A model generated the notes under the pieces. It was given only the letters and a program-made list of their open reading frames with translations. It did not search any database and was not told the DNA's origin. Below are positions 23,674-33,095 of a stretch of 64,000 bases of DNA, one piece after another. The DNA is from Coleophoma eucalyptorum (taxonomy: Eukaryota; Ascomycota; Leotiomycetes; Helotiales; Dermateaceae). Location: assembly GCA_026120035.1 (NCBI GenBank), contig JALRME010000017.1, forward strand, positions 744,001 through 808,000, written 5' to 3'. The position numbers and the translations under genes are program-made. Position 1 is the first letter of the stretch; each line of letters opens with the position of its first letter.

Positions 23674-24096
23674 ATGCCACGTTGGACTTTCCATACCACC
23701 ACTGGTACCTTCTCTCAAGAGAATAGAGATACAATTGCTCGAAAGGTCACCGAATTATATACTAGTTACGGAATTCCCGCATTTTGGTTCAATGCTTTCT
23801 TCATTGAACACTCTCAAGGAAACTTTTATTGTGGTGGCAAATCTACCCACAACTGTGTCTTCTTTCATATCGACCACGCCGCTCGAACCTTCGCATCTGA
23901 GGAAGAGCGCCTTGGTTTCATTGCCCAAATCGATGAAATCGTAAAACCAATCCTCGAATCCAAGTCCCTCAAGTGGGAATTCAACATATACGAACATACC
24001 CGTGACAATTGGAGGATCAATGGCATGGTTCCTCCGATAGAGAAACCTGAAGTTTTGAAGCAATGGTTTGACACAAATGAGCCAATTCCTTATTGA
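23674..24096 (+). CDS. tautomerase-family protein (cis-CaaD-like)
   Basis: Single exon, 140 aa starting at ATG 23674 (MPRWTFHTT). The frame opens earlier at 23614, but the family requires proline directly after the initiator methionine, since Pro2 is the catalytic base after Met removal, which fixes this start. Seen: GIPAFWFNAFFIE, CGGK, HIDHAARTF and an EFNIYEHTRDNWRINGM tail close to fungal putative oxalocrotonate-tautomerase-like proteins and bacterial cis-3-chloroacrylate dehalogenases. The arginine and glutamate of the tail are plausible active-site residues. Known relatives tautomerise or hydrate small unsaturated acids; the substrate here is unknown. The 23-bp array lies directly upstream. 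Confidence 0.88.
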   Translation: MPRWTFHTTTGTFSQENRDTIARKVTELYTSYGIPAFWFNAFFIEHSQGNFYCGGKSTHNCVFFHIDHAARTFASEEERLGFIAQIDEIVKPILESKSLKWEFNIYEHTRDNWRINGMVPPIEKPEVLKQWFDTNEPIPY

Positions 24097-24722
24097 CTTG
24101 ACACCTATACGAAGCTATAAATTTGAGATTTCCGATAGGTATGGGGTATGCGGATGGAAGGACCATTTATTAAGGGGCCTATCAACACAGCCGTATGCGT
24201 TGCATAGCGAAGCTATGTGTAATGTAGCTACTTCCGCTTGTATCATACGTATGCACTCAATTTGCGTGGAATAAGATAATTTTCATTTAGAAAACATTAG
24301 CTGGTTCTGTCTCCACAGGTGGTCCGTAGCTCAGTCAAAACAGGCAAGCAGTTCAGGTTCATGGCTGCCAACATGACTTAGTTGAGCATTTTGAGATGAT
24401 CACCGCTAGCACCAAAGATTACGACTGCATCACCGTAAACTACTATTAGGTGAATATGTGGGGTAATCATATGCAGATGCGAGATGCAGAAAGTTTTGTG
24501 AACTTAGTAGGCCTGTTGATGACAGCTGCGCATACAGTATTATTAGTGTTATTTTAACAGTTTTTAAGTTATGCCGAAGCGAGAGTTTGCCGAGGCAGTT
24601 CAATAACTAATCATGCGTGTATTACGCTCACACCTTCCTTGCTTAATATAGCTATTGTTATATTCATCATCTTCAAGTAGTTCAGTTTTGGAGTCTTTCA
24701 GGTTTTCATAGCCCTGGATGAT
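24097..24722. other. intergenic
   Basis: No supported gene. A GGTCCGTAGCTCAGT string at 24321 superficially resembles a tRNA 5' end but is not one. Confidence 0.45.
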
Positions 24723-26045
24723 ATGGCATTCTCAATTTCGAATCGCAGAATTACTTCGTGGGAGAAGCTTGATACAGTCAGTACTGGGAGTATTTACCAT
24801 TAGTGAGTTTGTTTCGTGGAAGCACCAATTACTTTCGGCTAAGGACAAGTAGTGTTAGCAGCGGTTTATGCTGCCATTATAGGGCCTTTTCGTGGCCTCA
24901 TAGGCGCTGATACTTACCATCACCATATGATACAAGCAATTATTAAAAAGTTAGTGAAACATAATCAAGATTAGTATAAGGAGCTAATTTTTCAAACTCA
25001 CCACAAGATTTAGTTCATTACAACTACAGTAAGTGCCAAAATTCATCGTATACTAACTAACTCGTACGTCAAGATATGTCTTCCCGCCATTTCACGAAAT
25101 ATACAACAGATATTGCAAGCACAAAGGCACTGAGCCGCACTTCATCGCAACTGATCGTGGCGTGAGCGGCTTTTGGATTGGCATACCTTCGGCCAAATAT
25201 GTAGTTATTAATTTCCATGGTAATTCACGATGTATGGCTTAGGGAGTATCTGTTGATAACTGTTGTGCAGGAGGGGGCTACGCACTGGATGCAACAGCCG
25301 CGCACCTGGAATTCTGGGCAACAGTGCAAAAGGAACTTTCGAAAGTGGCATAGACACTGCTTGGTTCTATCCTACCTATACCTTAACCCCTCATGCAACA
25401 TACCCGACACAAATACACGAAGCTATAGAAGCTTTGCGATATGTCATAGAAGACGTCGCACGGCCACCATCAGAAATTCTCCTCGTTGGCGACTCAGCCG
25501 GTGTAAGCCTTTGCCTAGCTATCCAATCCCACTTCACACATCGTTTGCAAGATGTCGCGGAGATACATATAGATCGACCACTGAAAGTTATTGTGCCCAT
25601 GTCGCCCTGGGTTTCTTTCGACCACACTTGGCCCAGCATGTCACGCAACGAAAATAAAATATATCGACGCACACTCAGCGACAAAGCAGTGGTCATTACA
25701 ATTTCTGAATGGAAGTCCGACAAACAACTATACTGAAGCTATTCTCGCCTCTGAAGAATGGTGGAAGATGGCAAAGGTCGAGCAAACCATAGTACTCGCT
25801 GGCGAAGACGAAGTACTTCTGGACCCTATCTCAATGTGGGTGGACAAATTCCGAGTAAGTGCCCATGGATAATTTAACTTTAAGTAAATTCTAATCACAC
25901 ATAGGCATTCAATAGCGACATAACCTTTGTGGTTGGGGAGCGGTAGTGTCATATTGCACCCGTGATTTGGCCAATGTTTGGTGATTTCCATGAGACATCA
26001 CAGGGACGTGCCGTAAAAGATTGGCTAAAATCAAGGTTGAGTTAA
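24723..26045 (+). pseudogene. alpha/beta-hydrolase (esterase/lipase, HGGG type) pseudogene
   Basis: Exon-like pieces line up as one esterase: start MAFSISNRR at ATG 24723; AAIIGPFRGLIGADTYHHHM (about 24870-24935); FPPFHEIYNRYCKHKGTEPHF (about 25081); INFHG joined through an intron (GTAATT..GTGCAG) to GGYALDA, forming the oxyanion motif HGGGY; YPTYTLTPHATYP; nucleophile LLVGDSAGV (GDSAG); SPWVSFD; GEDEVLLDPI with the catalytic Asp region; and FGDFHETSQGRAV with the His region. Lesions: TAG at 24972-24974, 25011-25013 and 25944-25946, each where CAG fits, and frame changes near 25350 and 25650-25680. All three active-site regions are recognisable, so decay is moderate. Relatives hydrolyse carboxylic esters, some in secondary-metabolite clusters. 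Confidence 0.8.
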
Positions 26046-26919
26046 TTAATTCGTCTTGAGAAGGATAGAATAAAAGATATCTAGGCTGTTGATACTGTAA
26101 ATGAATACGATACATGTTCTACGAAGACCAGGAATTAGTTCGGTTGTATTGGATATATTCTCCGTTCTCGTCGGTCGGATGAGTCAACACACTTGCATAA
26201 CATAGTTTTCCACTCCTGTTACCCGCCAAATTTATCTCTCATTATCTTCTCTCGCCCTCTTATACAGAACGTCTGCCTTTTCACCGGTGCTATCTTTGAG
26301 AAACTCGAATGTGGGATATGGGGTTTGTTAATGAACTTAGGGTTGGTGAGTATTATAACAGACTATTTTCAAGAAACAAATAAGGTTGAATAGAAGAGGA
26401 TGGTAGTTAATGAGATGTAGTAGAACATAAGATTAGTACAAGAATACGGCTAATTGAAACTAGTTACCCTGAGAACAAAGGACTATATCTGTATCACAGC
26501 TAAAGTCGACATCCTTAAATCTTTAATATAGCGCACAAGATTAAGGGGCTATACAGTTACCTGCATAAACTTATCAACCTTGAAGTGAAGGGTTTGAAAC
26601 TAGTACAGCAAAAATGCTTGGTGGCACCTGGGCAGCTTCCACCAGATATACACGAAGTAAGAGTAGCGAGAGTGTTGCTACGTGTTTGCAAAGCCTGGCA
26701 AAATGTTGCTAGCAGGAAAAAGACAGGAACAATAAAGCGTACCTTTTAGTCTGTAATTAAGGGAAATCGGATGTGATTACCTGTCATATGATAAGTCCTA
26801 CTTAGCTATAAGAGGTCAAAATTAACTCTATAGAATTAAGTTAAAAGGCGCTATATTACTAGTATAGGGACATAATGATATAATAAGAATAATAGTAATT
26901 ATTTAAATTATAGCCTGTC
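26046..26919. other. AT-rich gene-free stretch
   Basis: No coding signal. TA-rich sequence increases toward 26900, ending abruptly where the GC-rich Crypton relic begins. Confidence 0.5.
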
Positions 26920-28660
26920 GTGATGGTAGATCTCCCTTCCGACCTAGCGCTCCCAGCGGCCCCTTCTAGCCTGCCCTCAAGCTACTATTACGGTCTGCGA
27001 GCTTCCTTGCTCCCCTTGGGTTGTCGCCCGCCACCAGCCCCGTCAGCGTTGCTTTAGATCGTCAATTAGTTGGTTCAGGCTCTGGCCAGCTCGTAGGTGT
27101 TCTAGCTCATTGCCTACTTGCTCCTCGCTCTTACCACGGGCTATACAAGCCAGGAGCCCGTCCCATAAGACCTTCCGCCGGCAGAACTAGACCGTGATTA
27201 TGTTTAAAGGTCGCTAGCAGCTCCCCTAGTTCTCCTCTAGCTCCTGGATTTGCGGCTGGCCTGGAAAGCCCTCCTTCCACTCCCGCTAGACGTCTCGTAC
27301 TGTAAAAGTATTAGCCAAGGTAGCAAAGGCTGGCTGGCTTGGCTTTATAGGAGGACTACTGGCCATAGGTACGGCTGGGGCCGTGGACGTAGCTAGGGCC
27401 AGTAGTCCACCTATACAGTAGAATAGCTGTAGTCATAGGTATCACTGACACTTGGGCTGATGGGACTACTGGGGCTACTCAGCTTGGCCTGGCGTAGCCG
27501 GTATAAACAAATTGGTCTTGTAGAAAGACTTCAAGACTACAATGTATCCTTGGAAACTACTCTTAAAGTCACTTTTCAGCTCCAGAAGTGTACTTTTAAG
27601 CTTGGCTTTAAGCTCGTTAGCAAGCCGCTGGCTATTGTGCAGGGCTTCCTTTCGATGGTTCTCTAAGACACCGCTAATCTCGGGCAGGGCCTGCTGTAGA
27701 AGAAGTCTTTGTGGCTCAGTACCTAGGATTGTATCAGCCCGTACTATCAGACAGAACTGCTCCCATACTGATCCATAGAAGGGAGCGTGGGTAAAGAAGG
27801 GGAGGGCCGGTTAGCGTGGCTGTAGGACAGCCAGGTCCTGTAGTAGGATGATACGGAGGCGCTACAGGAGCTTAAGGAACCCATCTACGGCAAGGTCGCC
27901 CTTATCAAGGCTCCCATCTGCCTAGCGACGTCGGCATGCCCGGGCCTCGAACCGAGGCTCCCAGTCCTCAATCCAGGGCCAGAGCTGCCTCTGGAGCTGG
28001 TCTGGCGGCTCGTGTGCAGCCCGGGCCCGGAAATAATCACCTGCTGTAGCTGAGAAGGCTGCGACGATTCGCATGATTTGCCGGGGAAGGTGCGCCAGGT
28101 CAGCCTGGCAGAGGACGCTCTGGTTCCAGCGCCCAGCGTAAGAGATCTAGGCCAGGGAGCTGCCATGGGTCTCGGCATCCTAGACATCTACCCAACTTGG
28201 CAGATGGGTCTTTTTGGACGACACTAGCCCAATGGTGCCGAAGATTCTGCAGGTCTCTTGTAGCTGGGTCGGGTATTAGAGCTCTTGCTCTCGGTCCTTA
28301 CAAAGCCCTTAATCCTATACCAGTCGCTTCGCCGCCAGAAAGAGGGAGGCTGCTCGCCAGCGATGTGCCAGCGCCAGAAGAGGAGCTGTGTCAGGCTCCT
28401 TGAGTATAGAATAGAGGATCCTTGTGACGAAGGGCACCCATGAATTCCTTCCTTGCTGTCGTATTCAGCTTGTCATCTTATTCAGCTTGCCGTCCTAGAG
28501 CAGGCTTACCAGACGCCTTCCGGGGACACACGCGATTTCAACGCCGTGATTGGCAGGTGATAAGCCGCTCGAATGGGCTAGCTTCTCGAAATACTTAGCC
28601 ATTACGCCAGCCGCCGATAAGCTGCCATCTTTCTAGTACGGGTAAGTTTTATTATACTCA
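26920..28660 (-). mobile_element. Crypton-type DNA transposon relic (RIP-mutated)
   Basis: A GC-rich island between AT-rich flanks encodes, on the minus strand, a broken tyrosine recombinase of the Crypton class (next entry). Cryptons move as DNA through a tyrosine recombinase and leave no terminal inverted repeats, and none is visible here. Exact ends cannot be seen; the limits given are composition changes. Near the upstream end, AAGCTGAATA occurs twice within about 25 bp (about 28465-28492). A separate open stretch reading SLSAAGVMAKYFEKLAHSSG (about 28560-28630, minus) might be host sequence at the insertion point or the decayed N-terminal part. Confidence 0.8.
27053..28530 (-). pseudogene. 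Crypton tyrosine recombinase with GCR1_C DNA-binding domain
   Basis: Minus-strand reading, with frame changes, gives FMGALRHKDPLFYTQGA, LFWRWHIAGEQPPSF, KKTHLPSWV, SYAGRWNQSVLCQADLAHLP and LARAAHEPP-like FRARAAHEPPDQLQRQLWPW (28500-27960), matching the CBF3/Ndc10-like recombinase part of fungal Cryptons. It continues with DGSLDKGDLAVDGFLKLL, LQDLAVLQPR (about 27890-27790), and ends with a GCR1_C domain at 27053-27302: REWKEGFPGQPQIQELEEN, FCRRKVLWDGLLA, RGKSEEQ, LRAGQSLNQLIDDL. TAG stops at 27286-27288, 27226-27228, 27214-27216 and 27187-27189 each fall at a tryptophan position (TGG to TAG); more lie at about 27917, 28140, 28170 and 28480. The N-terminal core-binding part is not recognisable. 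Confidence 0.82.
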
Positions 28661-28801
28661 CAATAATCTAAAGTAAGCACTAGCGGGGAAGACCTTTCAT
28701 TTCAAGTTGGGGCTTGGACACCAACCGGTATAATACTGTCGTTTGTCCCATGAACATCCGACTTAGAAACCACAGCACTTGTTTCTTTCCCAACTGATAT
28801 C

Positions 28802-29133
28802 ATGAAAATCCCGTTTGTGATTTTGCTGGTGTGCCCATTTATACCTATTCAGTGCTACGCCGCCCCAATTATGGGGCATGTTAGATGGTTTAATGATAGC
28901 AAAGGCTTTGGATCTATCACTCCAGATGATGGAAGCGCTGATGTCACTTCCAGGTAAGAATCAAACAGTGGTATAATTTTCCACAACTACATCTTCGTAT
29001 GAATCTATTTCAGTAAATTATCTAACCATCTGGAAAATAGGGGCTTGGTACAACTCTTGCAGAGTTCACAATAGGTACTAGTGGCAAGGACCGGAGTGCT
29101 GTCGATGTTCATCAAGTCATTTCTAAGAGCTGA
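28802..29133 (+). CDS. cold-shock-domain protein with N-terminal signal peptide (possibly decayed)
   Basis: Exon 1 (28802-28953) encodes a hydrophobic leader [20 protein letters not shown] with a good signal-peptidase site after A, then [20 protein letters not shown], a clear cold-shock domain start with the RNP1 motif KGFG(S)I. A GTAAGA donor follows. After an acceptor near 29013 (TTTCAG), one frame reads [15 protein letters not shown], and another reads [20 protein letters not shown], matching the last CSD strands; the two differ by a one-base shift near 29047, so the gene is either broken there or has splicing I cannot resolve. CSDs bind single-stranded nucleic acid and are normally intracellular, so a secreted form is unusual. 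Confidence 0.55.
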
Positions 29134-29336
29134 GGGTTAATATAACTGCATTGTATTGTTTCACGATATTACTTTGGGTCGAGTGCTCTAAATAATGTAC
29201 ACGCTATAACTGTCATGTAGTTTGTATCTAAGATGACTATATCCATGTACAAATTCAACCACAAAATAGCTGCATAGTAAACTTGTGCTATTCATCCGAT
29301 TGTAATGCTTTCCACCATCATTACCTCTTTCTCTTG

Positions 29337-29880
29337 CTAGAGCTTGACATTTTGCACTGGTAGCACATCAATTAAATAAGGCAATGATAGATCTTGTGAG
29401 AGGGTTTCAGACATACGTTTTTAAGGTATAGAGTGCGTACAATTGCCGCTCTATACGGTATCGTATACATCTTGACGGCAGGAAGAGAAATATTAAATTC
29501 GGAGAGACGGCACTTCAACATAAGCAAAATGCCTTATTATCCTATCCCTTTTCTAGGCTACGATAATGGTTATACGTTCAAGGATCTATACGACATCAGC
29601 AATAATTTTGACCGTTAGAGTCAGGTCCTAGGCTTGGGAGGCAAAACTGGGAGTAGTCAGAAGACAAGAAAATAGAAGTAAGATGTTGTAATTACTCTTT
29701 ATGATATTTCTGAGGAGATACATATAGAGAGTTTAAAAATGAGTACACACTTCTGCGGTCCGGACGTTTGTCAAACTTCCCTTGGGTCTTAGTGATCGGA
29801 GAAGCATATCAAAGTTGAACATCACTTACGGTCACTGCTAAATCATTGCTAATATATTATAAAATCAAAGCTTCTATGTT
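29337..29880 (+). pseudogene. decayed partial copy of the Zn2Cys6 regulator at 32 kb
   Basis: Nucleotide similarity to 32203-32760 is obvious by eye: GCTAGAGCTTGACATTTTGC against GCTGGAGCTTGAGCTTTTGC; AGGGTTTCAGACATACGTTT against AGGGTTTCAAACATACGTTT; and later GATCGGAGAAGCATATCAAA against GTAGCCGGAGAAGCTCATCAAA. The middle (29570-29730) is more diverged. Only the region downstream of the zinc cluster is present. Differences are mostly transitions toward A/T, as expected of RIP on a duplicate. A 61-codon open frame at 29433-29618 is a leftover and not a gene. Confidence 0.78.
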
Positions 29881-30022
29881 GATCTAATACATTCCTATAA
29901 TATACTTCATTAAAATCCGGAATGAGAAATTTCACTCTTGTATTTTCTGAAGATAGTTTTTGTGCACCTCGAGTAAACTCCCAAAGCTGACTATGCCTGC
30001 GCTTGATTAGAAGCAGTTGAGC

Positions 30023-31137
30023 TCAAACTAATTCAGTCTCGCTTCCTAATCTCATATGTGTCTCCCGTTGCTTTGTCTGCTTGCCCTGCCTCCACCCAGT
30101 ATTTGATAAATACTTTGCTGGATGGTAGAAATTAAATATAATAAAAGCGGGAAGCATCACCGTTGCCTCGAAAACGTAGAAACTCCACTCGTGATTCGCT
30201 AGGTACCCGCTAAAGCCTTCAGCAAACTCTATGAGGCGGTAGATGGAACGGACCTAGTAAGAGTTCAGTGAAATGGTTTGATGATATGGCAGCAAGCTTA
30301 CGAAAATGATACAGCTAGCTGCATTTAATGCCCAGAGGAACTTGACCCATCGCTCATCTTTCCAAGAGTCTTTGAAACTCTGTGATATCTTGAGGAAGCG
30401 GAAGGAGATGATAATAAAAAAGCCGAAACAAACGAGTTGCATGACCAGTCCTATCTCCATAATCTTATATCCCAGGCTGACAGTAGGGGGGGTGTCTGAA
30501 GTAGCAAGAATACCACCAAATACCTGAATTGCGAATGCTATCACGTCGCAGGTTACGAAGATTGGCGTCATCCAGCGAGGTGTGACCCATAGTTTTCTGA
30601 TACTGCAGTACTCAACAGGCGTGATGTGTAACACCACTCGACCCTAAGTTTATGTCTTAGCTTTCAGTCTTACAATGATTTCTTCATATCCATATACCAT
30701 TGCCATATAACAGGATGCTGCAGTTAATGCAGGAGCAAGAAAAACCAGCAAATATTGGACTATAAAAGCAACTTGGACAGCGTTAGCCAGCTACAAAATA
30801 CCTCTCTTTGAGCCACCAGAGGGTTCATACCACCATCATATAAATTCGCTGCCCAGTATGCCCTAGCAATATATCCTGCCGATTCCACTATCTGCTATTA
30901 GCAGCAGCTTCGTTACTGGACACTGGTTTAATCATACTTAAAGCAGCCACGACCATGAATAGCCAAAACCAATATCGATACCAGAAGTATTGAAATATTG
31001 TGACGCCGCACACAAGTGTATAAGGGACTGCAAAGACAACTGCGGCAGCAACCGATGGCACATAATCACTGATTCCTTGCGGTTGAACAGATGTTAGTAT
31101 AATGATTGATGGGACAGATTTCTAACTAACCTCCCAT
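30023..31137 (-). CDS. RTA1-family lipid-translocating/stress membrane protein
   Basis: Six exons on the minus strand, join 30023-30253, 30302-30643, 30698-30771, 30831-30887, 30938-31075, 31131-31137; every junction is in phase and the total is 282 aa, the usual RTA1 length. The first exon is only 7 nt (ATG GGA G). Seen: YVPSVAAAVVF in helix 1, ESAGYIARAYW (the GYxxR motif), YLLVFLAPALTAASCYMAMGR, a TPIFVTCDVIAFAIQ helix, and the family-defining RSIYRLIEFAEGFSGYL..HEWSFYVFE, about seven membrane segments in all. The fungal RTA1 family includes Rsb1 (sphingoid-base export) and Rta1 (7-aminocholesterol resistance). It is divergent from a Zn2Cys6 gene 820 bp away. Introns are 48-59 nt. Confidence 0.92.
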
Positions 31138-31959
31138 ATTTTAGAATCTCGGTTTCAGTGGACGTATTGTTAAGCCAGCGGTGGTATTATTAGCTGGGAG
31201 TAGAGGGAAGGCGAAGGACAAATAGATGATTGGAATTTAAGGTATTAAGGTTATCCTCAGCGGGCGAACATTAAGGCATATATCTCGTCGTCGGATAAAA
31301 AGCAAGTTCAAAATTCATTTGGCTACTACTCCCAAACGCCTTTATTTTGGGATACGAACCACGTGCAAATGGATCTGCAGCTATAGTACCGCAATAATAC
31401 AGATTTTCTATAGGTCGTCTAACAAATCCCCTTGGAGACGGCGAAAGGTTGGAAGAAGGGGGTTTTCGTCACTGCCCAAGCGAACTTATTACGTCTTGAC
31501 ATCTTGGCAGAGTTAAATCATATTCAAGTCGTCAACTCGAACACCTCAATCGTCAGAAAACAGTCCACCCCAGACCACAAAGCTTTAATCTAAGCTTCTC
31601 TCAAATTAGCTTTGCACAGCCCTTAACCCAAAATTACCACGTTGGGAGAGAAGGATCACAGCTGAGAATTTATTTCCATGTTTGAAGAACTTACTCGTAT
31701 CGCTTAGAGTCAAGACTCCTGCGGAAACTTAGCCTCTTTGGGTAAAGTTTACGATGGCCTTCTTTCTTGTCAACAGTACTCTTTGGCCTCTCATTGGCCC
31801 GATGGCGCAATATCATACCGTGTTAGTACTAGTCCCCTTGAGGCTTACCCTCCCAGCTTCTCCAGTTCGGGCTTGTAACATCAACAACACAAGACTACCT
31901 GCTCTTAATCCTCGCGTTGGCCAGTGTTTTTATGTGGCGAACCCCTTCATTTCAACACC
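31138..31959. other. divergent promoter region (RTA1 / Zn2Cys6)
   Basis: 822 bp between two divergent genes, with no supported coding content. Contains TCGTATC at 31695-31701, one base from the Upc2 sterol-response core TCGTATA; a single near-match is weak evidence. Confidence 0.45.
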
Positions 31960-33095
31960 ATGGCTGTACGTCGCCCTCATCGGAACTCTCATCACGGTTG
32001 CACCACCTGCAAGAAGCGAAAAGTCAAGTGTGATGAACAACGGCCCGTATGCGGTCTCTGTTTCAAAAAGCAATGGCCATGTAGCTTGCAAGATGACTAT
32101 GTTCATCTGCGAATGCCACCACCAAACAATCTTTAGTAAACTAGTGCAGTTCCTCCACTCATAATGGACAGTCGGTAATCAACAACCCACTCCTTCCTAT
32201 GCTGGAGCTTGAGCTTTTGCACCATTGGCACACCTCGACCGCCCATGTGATATTTAACAGTCATGAACTTGGTCCGGTATTAACGAAGGTGATGGTAGAA
32301 ACAATCCCGCAGGAGGGTTTCAAACATACGTTTTTGATGCACGGAATACTTGCAGTTGCCGCTCTACATCGCGTCCACCTTGACGGCGGGAAGATTAGTA
32401 TTACATTCAAAGAGGCGGCAATTCAACACAAGCAAAGTGCATTGTCGCTCTATACGCCTCTCCTTAGCAATATTACAAAAGACAATTGCAATGCGTTGTT
32501 TGCATTTTCCTCTCTCCTATCGATTCTGAGTTCTGCCTTCCAAGCCTCAGATGTGACTCGAACGGTCAAGGATATTGCTGATGTCGTGGATATCCTCAAA
32601 CTTGTGCGCGGTGTAGCCACTATTGTACACCAGAAAAGGGATTGGATTGAGGGTACAGAAATGAGTGTACTTCTGCGCTCCAGCCTTTTCAACAAACAAC
32701 CCTTGGATCTTAGTAGCCGGAGAAGCTCATCAAAAGCCGAAGATCAGTTATGGTCATTGCTAAAGTACTGCCAAGATACTTGCAAAGACAAAGATTCTTT
32801 GTTAATTTATCTTCCTTCTATCGAGGCGCTCATCAAGGGTTATGTTGTCTACTCTATGACGTCTCATACCACTATGATACTTGCATGGCCGGTCCTTGTT
32901 GACCCACAGTTCTTCAACCTTCTGTTGAGCAAGGACCACTTTTCCCTGGTCATCTTTACACATTATGGTAATGTTATGACTCTTTTGGATGATATGGGGT
33001 GGTTGAAAGGATGGGGTCAGCTCGTGATTAGCTTAATATCAGACCTGCTGCGCCCGTCAGGGCTTAATATAGCCTGGCCCTTGCCAATGGGGTAA
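31960..33095 (+). CDS. Zn2Cys6 transcription factor, Upc2/sterol-uptake-control-like
   Basis: ATG 31960 (ACCATGGC). The zinc cluster lies at once after the start: GCTTCKKRKVKCDEQRPVCG then LCFKKQWPCSL, six cysteines in the C-x2-C-x6-C...C-x2-C-x6-C order. From 32151 a second frame carries the body: LELELLHHWHTSTAH, HTFLMHGILAVAALH, and near the end HYGNVMTLLDDMGWLKGWG, matching Upc2-like and related fungal regulators of sterol or metabolite genes. The two frames must be joined between about 32100 and 32145. A 44-nt intron 32101-32144 (GTTCAT..CTAG) would be in phase but has a poor donor, so a small indel is an alternative. It sits between an RTA1 gene and a P450. Confidence 0.75.

Noticed and set aside
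24319..24370. tRNA-like start (GGTCCGTAGCTCAGT)
   Set aside because: No matching acceptor stem, anticodon arm or proper T-loop follows; the GTTCAGGTTCATGG downstream does not fold into a tRNA.
28465..28492. Possible CRISPR or terminal repeat (AAGCTGAATA twice)
   Set aside because: Only two short copies inside the Crypton coding region; most likely a local duplication in the decaying gene.
30831..30887. Retained intron in RTA1 ending in VAQRE
   Set aside because: Reading through gives a stop; the 59-nt intron with CTAAC branch restores a normal RTA1 helix.
31695..31701. Upc2 sterol-response-like site TCGTATC
   Set aside because: One mismatch and a single occurrence in 822 bp; expected by chance.
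31754..32164. 136-codon plus-strand open frame over the zinc cluster
   Set aside because: It is the wrong frame; the Zn2Cys6 cysteines lie in the frame starting at 31960.
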